A stretch of 64,000 nt of DNA, taken from positions 1,054,001 through 1,118,000 of the forward strand of contig NZ_NERD01000002.1 of assembly GCF_002799155.1 (NCBI RefSeq), given 5' to 3'. A program made the position numbers and the translations under genes. Under the pieces are notes generated by a model, which saw nothing but the letters and a program-made list of their open reading frames with translations, made no database searches and was not told where the DNA came from. Below are positions 19,085 through 29,142 of the stretch, in pieces (position 1 is the first letter of the stretch; the number at the start of each line of letters is the position of its first letter). The stretch is from Stenotrophomonas maltophilia (lineage in GTDB: Bacteria; Pseudomonadota; Gammaproteobacteria; Xanthomonadales; Xanthomonadaceae).

Positions 19085-19266
19085 GGCACGGTGCTCCGGC
19101 GGGAAAGTGCATGCAGGCTGGCATGGCCTGCCGGGCACCGCAGCCGGCCTGCGACGAAGGCAGGGATTGCGTCGCCAAAGGCAGGCAGACGCCGATGAAG
19201 CCGGGCCGCGCAGGCGTAGACTCGGCGCTACCGCGCAACCGCGCCGACACTGCAAGGAGCTGCCGC

Positions 19267-19407
19267 ATGAGCGATCACGTACCCGAATCCAGGCCCAATC
19301 CGTTCCTGGAACGCCTGTTCGGCGGCAACATGCTGGAAGGCACGTTCAAGGCAGTAATCTGGGTCGCAATCCTGTGTGCGCTGCTGGCATGGACCACGCT
19401 GCGTTGA
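19267..19407 (+). CDS. 46-residue single-pass membrane protein
   Basis: A short protein with a soluble N-terminal half (MSDHVPESRPNPFLERLFGG) and one hydrophobic segment AVIWVAILCALLAWTTL at the C terminus. AAGGAG lies 8 bases before the ATG, which supports real translation. The longer frame from 19111 is rejected because it has no ribosome site and overlaps a divergent gene. Function unknown. Confidence 0.6.
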   Translation: MSDHVPESRPNPFLERLFGGNMLEGTFKAVIWVAILCALLAWTTLR

Positions 19408-19508
19408 GCAACGCCATCGCGCCGGGCTTGCCTGTGCGCAGGCCCTGCCGAGGTAGTGGATACGGGTGCCGCCGCAAGGGGGCGGCGGCGATTTCCATGC
19501 GTGTACCG

Positions 19509-19793
19509 TCAGGCGCTGAAGGTCTGGCGCAGGCTGCGCAGGGTCGCCTGGCGATGTTCCCGGGCGGTCGGTTCGCCCATCTCAAGCTCCTGCAGGCGCA
19601 GTCCGACCAGGGTCATCGACAACGCATAGCCGCGTGCGGCGTCTGCAACGCGTGACAGGCCCACTGCACGGCGGGCCAGTGCGTTCACGTGTTCAAGGTC
19701 GGGCATCAGCCCCAGATAGACGCGCTCGGCGCTGTCCAGGTCGGGTGCACGCAGGATCGCGTGGGCTTCGGTGACGGGGGAGACGGAGGCCAT
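19509..19793 (-). CDS. Hypothetical helical protein
   Basis: A 94-residue soluble protein, mostly predicted helix (LDSAERVYLGLMPDLEHVNALARRA), with no signal peptide or membrane segment and no recognised motif. It lies 29 bases downstream of the mipA-like gene on the same strand and may share its transcript. Confidence 0.55.
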   Translation of the reverse strand: MASVSPVTEAHAILRAPDLDSAERVYLGLMPDLEHVNALARRAVGLSRVADAARGYALSMTLVGLRLQELEMGEPTAREHRQATLRSLRQTFSA

Positions 19794-19822
19794 GGGGGGT
19801 CCTTGTCCGTAGGGGTGCGCGC

Positions 19823-20590
19823 TCAGAACGAGCGCATCAGGGAAACGAAGGCCGACGTCTGCGTGCCACGTCGCGCCATCGGGCTGTCCTTCACTGCATC
19901 ACCGAACCACTGGTTGGACACCACGCCGGTGGCGCGCCATTTCGTGCCCAGTGGCGTGCTGACCGCGATCTGCAGGCTCGGCGACGTGGTACTGCCTGGG
20001 CGGTAAGTGGCAAGGCCAGAGCGCAGTGCTTCTTCGTCGCTGATGCCGTAGTAGTAGTCGAGCAGCCGAGCACTGGAATGCACCACCCCTGCCCGCGGAA
20101 CCCAGGTGAAGCGGCCCGCCTGGATCGGATAGCTGTAATGCAGGCGCGACTCGATACCACCGCCATGGCCGGTGACTTCCCGCATCACGCTGGCCTCGAC
20201 CATGCCCCAGTCGGCGCTGTACTCAGCGTTGATGCCCGCCATCGCCGACATCTGACGGCTGTGCAGGCGGCGCAGCTGTGCGTCGTCCACATCGCCGGTC
20301 TTGAAGCGCAGCGTGTAGGGCGTGACCGCCGCCGACAGGCGCAGTCCCTGGCCCTTGTAGAGGTACATGCCCAGCGAGCCTGGGCTAGCGAAGAAGCGCT
20401 TGCCCTGCCAGGCAACGGCCGGTACCAGCAGCGGTTTGACGTCATAGTGCGCGTATGCACCGGAGGTCGCGCCAGCGCTGATGCCGGCCTGCACGCCAGG
20501 GTTCTGCTCGGCTGCGTGGGCGATCAACGGCACGCCGAAAACAGCGGTGAACAGCAGCGGGCGCAGCAGGGGCGGGGACAGCGACGGCAT
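19823..20590 (-). CDS. MipA/OmpV family outer membrane protein
   Basis: A 255-residue beta-barrel protein with signal peptide LLFTAVFGVPLIAHAA and the C-terminal ending SAFVSLMRSF with terminal Phe. The segments GKRFFASPGSLGMYLYKGQGL and DDEEALRSGLATYRPGS-like loops match the MipA/OmpV family, which includes scaffolds for murein synthesis and small-molecule porins. It is transcribed divergently from a two-component system, the arrangement seen where the regulator controls the MipA-like protein. Regulation is inferred from position. Confidence 0.8.
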   Translation of the reverse strand: MPSLSPPLLRPLLFTAVFGVPLIAHAAEQNPGVQAGISAGATSGAYAHYDVKPLLVPAVAWQGKRFFASPGSLGMYLYKGQGLRLSAAVTPYTLRFKTGDVDDAQLRRLHSRQMSAMAGINAEYSADWGMVEASVMREVTGHGGGIESRLHYSYPIQAGRFTWVPRAGVVHSSARLLDYYYGISDEEALRSGLATYRPGSTTSPSLQIAVSTPLGTKWRATGVVSNQWFGDAVKDSPMARRGTQTSAFVSLMRSF

Positions 20591-20735
20591 CGATCAGCCA
20601 CTTTGCAGGAGATGGCTGCGCATGGTGACGGGGCAACATTGTCAGAACATTGCGCCCGCGCGTTCGGCATGCATGGGCGGAAAATCAGGGCGCCAGGCAC
20701 TATGATCGGCAGCGTTTCCGGTTGACGAGTCCCTG

Positions 20736-21407
20736 ATGCGCATCCTCCTGGTCGAAGACGATCCTGATCTGTCCCGTGCGCTGCAATCGGGCCTGGAGCG
20801 GCAGGGCGTGGTCGCCGACGTGGTTGGCAGCCTTGCCGAGGCCGCGCTCGCGTTGCGCGAACCGGTGCACCAGCTGCTGCTGCTCGACCGTCAGCTGCCC
20901 GATGGCGATGGCGCCGGATTTGTTGCGATGGCGCGTGCGCTGCGGCCGAACCTGGCGGTGATCATGCTGACCGCCAAGGGCACGCTGTCGGACAAGGTCG
21001 AAGGCCTGGACGTCGGTGCCGATGACTATCTGGTCAAGCCCGTGGCGATCGAGGAGCTGATGGCGCGTATCCGTGCCGTATCGCGCAGGCCTTCGGCGAT
21101 GGTGACGCCCAGCCTGCGGCTGGGGCGGCTCGAGTTCGATTTCGAATCGCTGCAGGCACAGGTGGAGGGCCGGCCACTGGCATTGCCACGACGCCAGGTG
21201 CTGGTGCTGCAGGCATTGGCGATGCGGCAGGGGCGCACGGTCACCCGCAGTGCACTGGAGGCGGCGGTGTACGGCTTCGACGATGAGATCCAGTCCAATG
21301 CGCTGGATGCGCATATCTCCAAGCTGCGCAAGGCGCTGCAGCAGGCCGGGGCCGGGGTGGAGATCCATGTGATCCGCGGCGTTGGCTACCTGCTGGCGGA
21401 GGCCTGA
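20736..21407 (+). CDS. OmpR-family response regulator
   Basis: A 223-residue regulator. Receiver domain residues 1-115: acidic pocket VEDDPDLS, phosphoacceptor Asp in LLLLDRQLPDGD, Thr in MLTAKG and Lys in DYLVKPV. The C-terminal winged helix (residues about 125-220) ends DAHISKLRKAL and VIRGVGYLL. It is followed by its kinase gene after one base. QseB/PmrA-like subgroup. Confidence 0.92.
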   Translation: MRILLVEDDPDLSRALQSGLERQGVVADVVGSLAEAALALREPVHQLLLLDRQLPDGDGAGFVAMARALRPNLAVIMLTAKGTLSDKVEGLDVGADDYLVKPVAIEELMARIRAVSRRPSAMVTPSLRLGRLEFDFESLQAQVEGRPLALPRRQVLVLQALAMRQGRTVTRSALEAAVYGFDDEIQSNALDAHISKLRKALQQAGAGVEIHVIRGVGYLLAEA

Positions 21408-21408
21408 A

Positions 21409-22752
21409 ATGGCCCGTCCGATCCGTTCGATTACCCTTGGCCTGGCCTGGCGCCTGTTCCTGGCGCAGGCCTTCACCGTACTGTTCGCGGTGGTCGCGCT
21501 GATCCTGACATGGGGGGACAAGGACTCCTGGGGCATGGACATGTTCGTTGCCGAGGCGGTGGCCAAGGCGGTTCACAGCGAAGGCGGCCGGCTGGTGCTG
21601 GACCAGGCGCGCTGGGACACACTCGATGCCGACGCCGGGGGAAACCTCTGGTTTGCCGCGGTGGACGACAAGGGCATGTGGCTGGAGCGCGGCACCATTC
21701 CTGCGATCCACGCGCCGCTGCTTGCGCGACTGCCGACCGTAGGTGCCACCGAACTGGGTTCGCTGGTGCCGCCCTACCTGGACGTGGCACGGGTGATGAT
21801 CCGCAACGAGGATGGGCGCCGCATCACGGTGATGGTCGGTGGCGCACCCAAGGGCGGGCTGCTGGACGGCGCACTGATGGTGCTGCGCCTGATCGGCCTG
21901 TGGTTCTTCCTGCCACTGATCGTCGTCACCCTGCTGGTGATGCCGACCGTGATCCACCGGGCGATGCGGGGCGTGCGCCGTTCCGCGCAGCAGGCCAAGG
22001 AACTGGACATCGGCCAACCCGGTGCGCGGCTGGATGCGCAGCTGGTTTCAACGGAAGTGGCGCCGCTGGTGGAAGCATTCAACGATGCCATCGACAAGGT
22101 GCAGCAGGGCTATGCAGCGCGCGACAAGTTCCTTGCCGACGCGGCGCACGAGCTGCGCGTACCGATCGCCGTGGTGCAGGCGCGCCTGTCGCAGCTGCCG
22201 CAGGGGGAGCTGAAATCGCAATTGCTGACCGACGTGGCGCGGCTGGGCAATGTCGCCGAGCATTTGCTTGATCTGCAGCGGCTTGACCGCAACGTGGGTG
22301 CATTGCAGCGGCTGGACCTGGCCGTGCTGGTGCGTGAAGCAGCGGCGGACCTGGCGCCATTGGTGGTCGGCGCTGGTTATGGCTTCGAAGTGGATGCGCC
22401 GGAAGCGCCGGTGTGGATCCACGGCGACAGCCTGGCACTGGGGCGGGTGATCGCCAACCTGGTACACAACGCAATCGTGCATGGCGGTGGCCGTGGCACC
22501 ATCTGCGTGCGGCTGGATACGCGCGGGTTGCTGGAAGTCAGCGACCAGGGCGCGGGCATTCCGGTGGGCGACCGTGAGGCGATCTTCGAGCCGTTCCATC
22601 GCCTGCGCGCGGCGGGCAGCGGCAGTGGCCTCGGCCTGCACCTGGTGAAGGAAATCGTGCAGCACCACGGTGGCTCGGTCAGTGTCGGCGAGGCCTCGGG
22701 AGGCGGCGCGAGCTTCCGGGTCAATTTCCATCGCGGTAGCGTTCGACGCTGA
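21409..22752 (+). CDS. Sensor histidine kinase, partner of the upstream response regulator
   Basis: A 447-residue inner membrane kinase. Transmembrane segments lie near residues 10-35 (LFLAQAFTVLFAVVALIL) and 155-185, enclosing a periplasmic sensor of about 120 residues; a HAMP linker follows. The H-box DAAHELRVPIAVVQARL holds the phosphorylated His. The N-box VHNAIVHGG and the G boxes DQGAGI and GSGLGLHLV form the ATP domain. Arg replaces the common Thr/Ser after HEL, an ordinary variation. Signal unknown; the neighbouring MipA-like porin suggests an envelope or small-molecule cue. Confidence 0.9.
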   Translation: MARPIRSITLGLAWRLFLAQAFTVLFAVVALILTWGDKDSWGMDMFVAEAVAKAVHSEGGRLVLDQARWDTLDADAGGNLWFAAVDDKGMWLERGTIPAIHAPLLARLPTVGATELGSLVPPYLDVARVMIRNEDGRRITVMVGGAPKGGLLDGALMVLRLIGLWFFLPLIVVTLLVMPTVIHRAMRGVRRSAQQAKELDIGQPGARLDAQLVSTEVAPLVEAFNDAIDKVQQGYAARDKFLADAAHELRVPIAVVQARLSQLPQGELKSQLLTDVARLGNVAEHLLDLQRLDRNVGALQRLDLAVLVREAAADLAPLVVGAGYGFEVDAPEAPVWIHGDSLALGRVIANLVHNAIVHGGGRGTICVRLDTRGLLEVSDQGAGIPVGDREAIFEPFHRLRAAGSGSGLGLHLVKEIVQHHGGSVSVGEASGGGASFRVNFHRGSVRR

Positions 22753-22811
22753 CGCAACTGCGGGGCAAGTCCTGATAGGCAACCTGCTGCCGGCGGCGGC
22801 AGGCTGGCTTC

Positions 22812-25211
22812 ATGGCCGATCAGCGTTCCCCGTCTCCCTTGCTGGGCAGCGGCTCCGCTGCGGCGCTGACGCTGGGCGCGCTGGCCTGCGTGCAGCTGCC
22901 GCTGCTGCCGCCGCTGTGGGTCTGTACGGTGATGTTCGTGCTCGGCAGCGCAGGGTGGGGGCTGCGCTGGCGTGGGCGTCTGCCCGCGGTCTTCCTGTTC
23001 GGTGCCGGCTGGACGGCGATGCACGGGCACTGGGCCTTGCAGCACCAGCTGCCGCCGGACCAGCCGGCACGGAATGTGCTGGTCAGTGGCCGGGTCATCG
23101 ATCTGCCGGATCGCGGGGTCGCGCGCACCCGCTTCCTGCTGCAGGTCAATGAGAGCAGCGAACTGCCATCACTGCGTGGCAAGCGTCTGCAGGTCACCTG
23201 GAACGATGCCTGGCATGCCCGCACTGCCACCGGCGCTGAACCTGGGCGGCATCGGGTCCGGGCCGGTGCGCAGTGGCATCTGGCCCTGCGCGTGCGGGCG
23301 CCGCGTTCGCGGATCAATCCCGGTGGTTTCGACGGTGAGCGCCATGCGTTGCTGCGTGGCGTGTCCGGCAGCGGGACCGTGCGGGCGCCGGCCAACGCGC
23401 GTGAGCTGCAGGCCGCGCATGGCCTGCCAGCATGGCGTGAACGCACCAGTGCCGCCATCGCCGCGCAGGTGGCCCATCCGGCCGCACGCTTCGTGCAGGC
23501 GCTGGCACTGGGCGATACGCGTGGCCTGTCCGATACCGATTGGGATCAGCTGCGGGCACTGGGACTGACCCATCTGGTGGCCATTTCCGGGTTCCATGTC
23601 GGAGTGGTGGCGGGGCTGGGGGCGCTGCTGTGCCGGGGGCTGTGGTGGCTGTGCCCGCTGCTGGCATGCCGTTGGCCACGTCCGCAGGCGGCGGCCTGCG
23701 CCGCGGCCCTGGCCGCAGCAGGCTATGCAGTGCTGGCCGGCGGCGAGTTGCCGACCGTGCGCACGGCGCTGATGATCGGGTTGATCGCATTGGCGCGCAG
23801 CGGGCGGCGCCCGCTCGGTGCGATGCAGGGGCTTGCGTTGGCGGCGCTGGCGCTGTTGCTGCCGGCGCCCCTGTCGGTGCTGTCGGCGGGTTTCTGGCTC
23901 AGCTTCGGCGGCGTGTTGTGGCTGGTGTGGTGCCTGCCGCAGGGGCGTCCGCGCGGCATCGTCGCCAGCCTGCGCGGGTTCCTGGCCGCACAGGGTGTAG
24001 CCAGCGTTGGCTTGGTGCCGCTGGGCATCGCGCTGTTCGGTGGCACCGCCTGGCTGGGGCCGCTGGTGAACCTGCCGGTCATTCCCTGGTGGACCCTGCT
24101 GGTGGTTCCGCTGTCGCTGCTCGGTACCGGCCTGCAGGTGCTGTCCGACGGGGCCGGGCGCTGGGTGTGGAGCGCTGCGGCGTGGTTGTTCGAGATCAGC
24201 TGGCAGGCCCTGCAGCCACTGGCGGTGCATCCGCAGGCGATGTGGTGGCTGGCCGAGGCGCCGGCCTGGGCCGTGCCGGCGGCGCTGTTGGGCGTGTTCT
24301 GGTGGCTGCTGCCGCGCGGCGCCGGGGGCGGGCTGGCCGGCTTGCTGTTGTGCCTGCCACTGCTGTGGCCGTTGCGCGAGCGGCCGGCCGAGGGAGCGCT
24401 GGAGCTGCTGGTGCACGACGTCGGCCAGGGTACGGCGGTGTTGCTGCGCACCGCGCGGCATGCGCTCTGGTACGACGTGGGGCCGCCGAGCGGGGACGAG
24501 GGCAGCGAGCGGGTCCTGGTTCCAGCACTGCGTGCGCTGGGCCAGGCTCCGCCCGACCGGGTGCTGCTCAGCCACGACGACCTCGATCATGCCGGCAACC
24601 TGCCCAGCCTGCGCCTTCAGCTGCCGGGGCTGCCGCTGCTGGCGCCGCCGGGCAGTGCGATCACCGGCGCCCAGCGCTGCCAGCGGGGCCTGCGCTGGCA
24701 CTGGGACGGGGTCGATTTCCAGGTGCTGCACCCGGATGCGGGCAGCCAGCGGGCCGAGAACGAAGACAGCTGCGTGCTGCGCGTGGCCAGCCCCCATGGC
24801 GTGGTCCTGTTGCCCGGGGACATCGGCCGTCCGGCCGAACAGGCGCTGTTGCGGGCGTCTCCGGCGGCGCTGAAGGCGGATGTGGTGCTGGTGCCGCACC
24901 ATGGCAGCAGCGGCAGCTCCAGCGCGCCCTGGGTGGCGGCGGTGTCTCCACGGCTGGCGCTGGTCTCGGCCGGGCACCAGAATCGCTTCGGCCACCCGCG
25001 GCAGGACGTGGTCCGGCGCTGGCAGGCGCAGGGGGCCGAGGTGGTGTCCACCGCAGAGTCCGGTGCGATCCGCGTATGGCTTGGCGCACAAGGGCTGCAG
25101 CTGCGTGAACAGCGTATCCATGCATCCCGGTGGTGGGATGCCGCTGGGCGGGCGCGGTCGGCTGCTATCCTATCGCCGATCGAACAAGCGGCCGTTGGGC
25201 CGGAGGGTTGA
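22812..25211 (+). CDS. comEC: ComEC/Rec2, DNA uptake channel
   Basis: A 799-residue polytopic inner membrane protein that passes single-stranded DNA into the cytosol during transformation. The N-terminal DUF4131 region comes first, then the Competence domain (LGLTHLVAISGFHVGVVAGL, residues about 255-275) with many membrane segments. A C-terminal metallo-beta-lactamase-like domain begins near residue 530 (VHDVGQGTAVLL) and has the metal site SHDDLDHAGN and VPHHGSSGSS. Full length and intact. It is the first gene of the run into exbB (3 bases apart). Confidence 0.95.
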   Translation: MADQRSPSPLLGSGSAAALTLGALACVQLPLLPPLWVCTVMFVLGSAGWGLRWRGRLPAVFLFGAGWTAMHGHWALQHQLPPDQPARNVLVSGRVIDLPDRGVARTRFLLQVNESSELPSLRGKRLQVTWNDAWHARTATGAEPGRHRVRAGAQWHLALRVRAPRSRINPGGFDGERHALLRGVSGSGTVRAPANARELQAAHGLPAWRERTSAAIAAQVAHPAARFVQALALGDTRGLSDTDWDQLRALGLTHLVAISGFHVGVVAGLGALLCRGLWWLCPLLACRWPRPQAAACAAALAAAGYAVLAGGELPTVRTALMIGLIALARSGRRPLGAMQGLALAALALLLPAPLSVLSAGFWLSFGGVLWLVWCLPQGRPRGIVASLRGFLAAQGVASVGLVPLGIALFGGTAWLGPLVNLPVIPWWTLLVVPLSLLGTGLQVLSDGAGRWVWSAAAWLFEISWQALQPLAVHPQAMWWLAEAPAWAVPAALLGVFWWLLPRGAGGGLAGLLLCLPLLWPLRERPAEGALELLVHDVGQGTAVLLRTARHALWYDVGPPSGDEGSERVLVPALRALGQAPPDRVLLSHDDLDHAGNLPSLRLQLPGLPLLAPPGSAITGAQRCQRGLRWHWDGVDFQVLHPDAGSQRAENEDSCVLRVASPHGVVLLPGDIGRPAEQALLRASPAALKADVVLVPHHGSSGSSSAPWVAAVSPRLALVSAGHQNRFGHPRQDVVRRWQAQGAEVVSTAESGAIRVWLGAQGLQLREQRIHASRWWDAAGRARSAAILSPIEQAAVGPEG

Positions 25212-25214
25212 AAC

Positions 25215-25877
25215 GTGTGGGAACTGGTCAAGGCCGGTGGCTGGCCGATGGTGCCGCTGCTGCTGTTGGGCGTACTGGCTTTGGCGATCATCCTGGAGCG
25301 TTTCTGGTCCCTGCGGCGAACGGAAGTGCTGCCGCCCGGCCTCGGCCAGGAAGTGCGCAACTGGGCCGCACGCGGCAAGCTTGACCCGGCGCACCTGCAG
25401 ACCCTGCGGGCCAACTCGCCGTTGGGCGCGCTGCTGGCCGCGGCGCTGGAAGCCCGCAACCGTCCACGCGACCAGATCCGCGAGCGCATCGAAGATACCG
25501 GCCGGCACCTGGTGCACCGCATGGAGCGTTTCCTCAACGCACTGGGCACCATTGCCTCGGCTGGCCCGCTGCTGGGCCTGCTGGGCACGGTGATCGGCAT
25601 GATCCAGATGTTCCTGGGCATCCTCGACCATGGCGTGGGTGACGTGAACCAGCTGGCCGGCGGCATCGGCAAGGCGCTGGTGTGCACCGCCACCGGCATG
25701 ATCGTGGCCATCCCGGCGCTGATGTTCCATCGCTACTTCAAGGGCCGCATCCACGGCTATGTGGTGGAGATGGAACAGGAAGCCAGCGCCCTGCTGGACA
25801 CGCTCGACGGTCGCCCGGGGGTGATGAACCCGTCGCCGTCGGCGCGCCCGGCCAGCGCCGCCACGGCGAAGGCCTGA
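25215..25877 (+). CDS. exbB: ExbB/TolQ/MotA-family proton channel protein
   Basis: A 220-residue inner membrane protein with three predicted membrane segments (residues about 10-28, 112-135, 155-178). GPLLGLLGTVIGMIQMF and the TATGMIVAIPALMFHRYF segment are the conserved proton-channel signatures. GTG start with GGAGGG 7 bases upstream. Co-transcribed with exbD and msbA; in many gammaproteobacteria this exbBD pair precedes msbA-lpxK rather than tonB. Confidence 0.92.
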   Translation: MWELVKAGGWPMVPLLLLGVLALAIILERFWSLRRTEVLPPGLGQEVRNWAARGKLDPAHLQTLRANSPLGALLAAALEARNRPRDQIRERIEDTGRHLVHRMERFLNALGTIASAGPLLGLLGTVIGMIQMFLGILDHGVGDVNQLAGGIGKALVCTATGMIVAIPALMFHRYFKGRIHGYVVEMEQEASALLDTLDGRPGVMNPSPSARPASAATAKA

Positions 25878-25880
25878 TCG

Positions 25881-26303
25881 ATGCGTATCGGCAATGACCG
25901 ATCCCAGGATGAGCCGCATATCGATCTGGTTCCGTTGATCGATGTCATCCTGGTGCTGATCATCTTCTTCGTGGTCACCACCACCTTCGATGCGCGCTCG
26001 ACGCTGCAGGTGCAGCTGCCGACCGCCAGCCAGCAGCCCAACAACGAGCCGCCGCGTTCGCTCAGCGTGCTGATCAACGCCGAAGGCCGCTATTTCATCA
26101 ATGACCAGGAAGTGCTGCGCAACGATGTAGAGTCGGTCAAGCAGACCATCGCCGCCGTTGCCGGCAGTGATCGCAGCCAGCCCGTGCTGCTGCGCGCCGA
26201 CGCGCGTACTCCCTACCAGGCCGTGGTGACTGCGCAGGATGCGCTCGGTCAGCTCGGGTTCCGTCGTATCGCCATTGCAACTGCGCCAGAGGTGCGTCCA
26301 TGA
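25881..26303 (+). CDS. exbD: ExbD/TolR-family protein
   Basis: A 140-residue protein with one N-terminal membrane helix. The essential Asp lies in HIDLVPLIDVILVLIIFFVV, and the periplasmic domain follows. It overlaps msbA by 4 bases. With ExbB it should form a proton-driven complex. Its placement in front of the lipid A flippase suggests work on the envelope, but the partner is not known. Confidence 0.92.
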   Translation: MRIGNDRSQDEPHIDLVPLIDVILVLIIFFVVTTTFDARSTLQVQLPTASQQPNNEPPRSLSVLINAEGRYFINDQEVLRNDVESVKQTIAAVAGSDRSQPVLLRADARTPYQAVVTAQDALGQLGFRRIAIATAPEVRP

Positions 26304-28048
26304 GTTCCCATCACGCGCCGGTGTGGCCGATCTACAAACGTCTGCTGGGCTATACCCGCACCTACTGGGTGTTCATGGTGGGCGCGGTCATCGCCATGGT
26401 GGTCGAAGCCCTTGCCGGCTATCACTTCACCAAGCTGATGGAGCCGCTGGTCAACGAAGGTTTCGTCGATCCGCAGCCGCGCGCGGCCGTGGTGCTGCCG
26501 CTGACCATTCTTGGCCTGTTCCTGATGCGCAGCGTGGCCACCTGGGTCAGCGACTACACGCTGGCCAAGACCGGCCGCAGCGTGGTCCGCGACCTGCGTG
26601 AGCAGGTGCTGCAGAAGTACCTGCACCTGCCGTCGTCGCACTTCGATACCGAAGCGACACCGGTGATGGTCAGCCGCCTGAACTTCGATACCGAACAGGT
26701 CACCCAGGCCAGTGCCGATGCACTGAAGACCGTGGTGGCTGACACCCTTACCATCGTCGCGATGCTGGCGGTGATGCTGCAGATGAGCGTCAAGGTCACC
26801 CTGGCGATGCTGGTGGTGGTGCCGTTGATCGGCGTGATCGTGTCCTACGTCGGCAAGCGCTACCGGCGCATCAGCCGCGGCATCCAGGACGGCATGGGCA
26901 CGATGGCGCAGACCGCCGAGCAGTCGCTGGCTGCGCAGCAGGAAGTGAAGGTGCATGGCACCCAGCAGCACGAGATCTCGCGCTACTCGCGCCTGGCCAA
27001 CCGGATGCTGGCGCTGAACATGAAGGTCGAGATCACCCGCGCTGCCGCCTCCAGCGTTGTGCAGTTCCTGGCCGCACTGGCACTGGCGGTGATCGTATGG
27101 GTGTCGACCCGCGAAGCACTGGCGGGCCGCCTCAATGCCGGCCAGTTCATGGGCCTGATGACCTCGATGATGGCCATCATTCCCTCGCTGCGCCGCCTGA
27201 CCAGCGTACAGACCTCGATTTCCCGCGGCGTTTCTGCGGCCGAGCGCCTGTTCGGCATCATCGACATGCCGGTGGAGCGTGACGAGGGCCGGCACCGCGT
27301 GCAGCGTGTGCGGGGTGAACTGGCGTTCGACCACGTCATGCTGCGCTACCGCGAAGACAGCGGCATCGCCCTGGACGACATCAGCTTCGTTGCCAGGCCG
27401 GGCACGGTGACGGCCATCGTCGGCCGTTCCGGCAGCGGCAAGACCAGCCTGATCCGGCTGGTACCGCGTTTCTACGAGCCCAGCGGCGGTGTCATCACCC
27501 TCGATGGCGTGGCCCTGGACGACTACCCGCTGGCCGACCTGCGCCGCCAGGTGGCGATGGTCGGCCAGAAGGTGATGCTGTTCGACGACACCATCGCCGC
27601 CAACATCGCCTATGGCATGGACGCGACCGACGAGCAGATCCGTGCGGCGGCCGAAGCCGCCAACGCCTGGGAGTTCATCGCACGCATGCCGCAGCAGCTG
27701 CAGACCCCGGTGGGCGAGAACGGCGCGCTGCTGTCCGGTGGCCAGCGCCAGCGCCTGGCGATTGCCCGCGCGATCCTGCGCGACGCTCCGATCCTGATCC
27801 TCGACGAAGCCACTGCGGCGCTGGACAACGAATCCGAGCGCCTGGTGCAGGATGCGCTGCAGCGCCTGATGCCGGAACGCACCACGCTGGTCATCGCGCA
27901 CCGCCTGTCGACCATCGAGCATGCCGACCAGGTGCTGGTGATGGACCATGGCCGCATCGTTGAACGCGGTACCCACAAGGAGCTGCTCGAACTGGGCGGC
28001 CTGTACCAGCATCTGCACAGCATGCAGTTCCGCGAAAGGCAGGACTGA
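26300..28048 (+). CDS. msbA: MsbA, lipid A export ATP-binding/permease
   Basis: A 582-residue ABC half-transporter that flips core-lipid A across the inner membrane. Six membrane helices lie in residues 1-320. In the nucleotide-binding domain, Walker A is GRSGSGKTS, the signature is [15 protein letters not shown], Walker B is [12 protein letters not shown], and the switch His is in VIAHRLST. Its stop overlaps the lpxK start (TGATG). Confidence 0.97.
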   Translation: MSSHHAPVWPIYKRLLGYTRTYWVFMVGAVIAMVVEALAGYHFTKLMEPLVNEGFVDPQPRAAVVLPLTILGLFLMRSVATWVSDYTLAKTGRSVVRDLREQVLQKYLHLPSSHFDTEATPVMVSRLNFDTEQVTQASADALKTVVADTLTIVAMLAVMLQMSVKVTLAMLVVVPLIGVIVSYVGKRYRRISRGIQDGMGTMAQTAEQSLAAQQEVKVHGTQQHEISRYSRLANRMLALNMKVEITRAAASSVVQFLAALALAVIVWVSTREALAGRLNAGQFMGLMTSMMAIIPSLRRLTSVQTSISRGVSAAERLFGIIDMPVERDEGRHRVQRVRGELAFDHVMLRYREDSGIALDDISFVARPGTVTAIVGRSGSGKTSLIRLVPRFYEPSGGVITLDGVALDDYPLADLRRQVAMVGQKVMLFDDTIAANIAYGMDATDEQIRAAAEAANAWEFIARMPQQLQTPVGENGALLSGGQRQRLAIARAILRDAPILILDEATAALDNESERLVQDALQRLMPERTTLVIAHRLSTIEHADQVLVMDHGRIVERGTHKELLELGGLYQHLHSMQFRERQD

Positions 28049-29067
28049 TGGCCGGCAAGGGTACCCAGACCCCGCCGTACTGGTACGACGGCAGCCCGGT
28101 TCCGTGGACGATGCGCCTGCTGGCGCCCCTGTACGCCGGTGTCACCGCACTGCGCCGGCGGGCCTACCGGCATGGCTGGCGCAAGCGCCACTCGCTGCCC
28201 GTGCCGGTCATCGTGGTCGGCAACATCACCGCCGGTGGTACCGGCAAAACGCCGCTGACCATCGCCCTGGTCGAGCGGCTTCGCGCGGCTGGCTGGAAGC
28301 CGGGCGTAGCCAGCCGCGGTTATGGCCGCGAAGAGGCCGATAAACCGTTGTGGGTGCAGGCCGATACGCCGACTGCCAAGGGCGGTGACGAACCGGTGCT
28401 GATTGCCTGGAAGACCGGCGTGCCGGTGCGCGTGGACCGTGACCGCGTCGCCGCCGGCAAGGCGCTGGTCGAGGCCGGCTGCGATGTGATCGTCTGCGAC
28501 GATGGCCTGCAGCACTACCGGCTGGCCCGCGACATCGAGATTGAAGTGGTCGATGCGCAGCGCCGCTACGGCAATGGCCGGATGATTCCGGCCGGGCCGT
28601 TGCGCGAGCCGGTCAGCCGTGCCAGTGAATGCGATTTCCGCGTGGTCAACCTCGGCCAGGCCGATGAGGAAACCGCGACCCAGGCCTGTGGCTTCGGCCA
28701 GTGGCCGATGGCGCTGCACATCGACAGTGCACAGCCGCTGGCCGGTGGCCGCGCCCGCCCGCTGGCGTACTTCAAGGGCCAGCGCGTGCATGCAGTGGCC
28801 GGTATTGCCCATCCCCAGCGCTTCTTCGACATGTTGCGCGCGCGTGGGATCGGCGTGGTGCCGCACGCATTCGCCGACCACCAGGCCTACCAGCCGCAGG
28901 ACCTGTCCTTCGGTAGCCAGTTGCCGGTATTGATGACCGAGAAGGACGCGGTGAAATGCCGTGCGTTCGGCAACGACTGGCACTACGCGGTTCCGCTGCG
29001 CGCCGAGCTGCCTGCGGCGTTCTGGGTGGCGCTGACCGATCGCCTGGACAAGCTGCGACCGAACTGA
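28048..29067 (+). CDS. lpxK: LpxK, tetraacyldisaccharide 4'-kinase
   Basis: A 339-residue membrane-associated kinase that phosphorylates the 4' position of the lipid A disaccharide. The P-loop is [14 protein letters not shown]. The conserved segments [16 protein letters not shown] and MTEKDAVKC are present. One-base overlap with msbA. Confidence 0.96.
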   Translation: MAGKGTQTPPYWYDGSPVPWTMRLLAPLYAGVTALRRRAYRHGWRKRHSLPVPVIVVGNITAGGTGKTPLTIALVERLRAAGWKPGVASRGYGREEADKPLWVQADTPTAKGGDEPVLIAWKTGVPVRVDRDRVAAGKALVEAGCDVIVCDDGLQHYRLARDIEIEVVDAQRRYGNGRMIPAGPLREPVSRASECDFRVVNLGQADEETATQACGFGQWPMALHIDSAQPLAGGRARPLAYFKGQRVHAVAGIAHPQRFFDMLRARGIGVVPHAFADHQAYQPQDLSFGSQLPVLMTEKDAVKCRAFGNDWHYAVPLRAELPAAFWVALTDRLDKLRPN

Positions 29068-29142
29068 GTGGCGCGGTGGCGCTTGCATTCACGCGACGCT
29101 GGCCGCATTCCCGTTGTAACGAGCCTGCCGAGTACCGCCCGC

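Noticed and set aside
29068..29142. A Trm112/YcaR-type gene between lpxK and kdsB
   Set aside because: The gap is only 75 bases and no such sequence is present in any frame.
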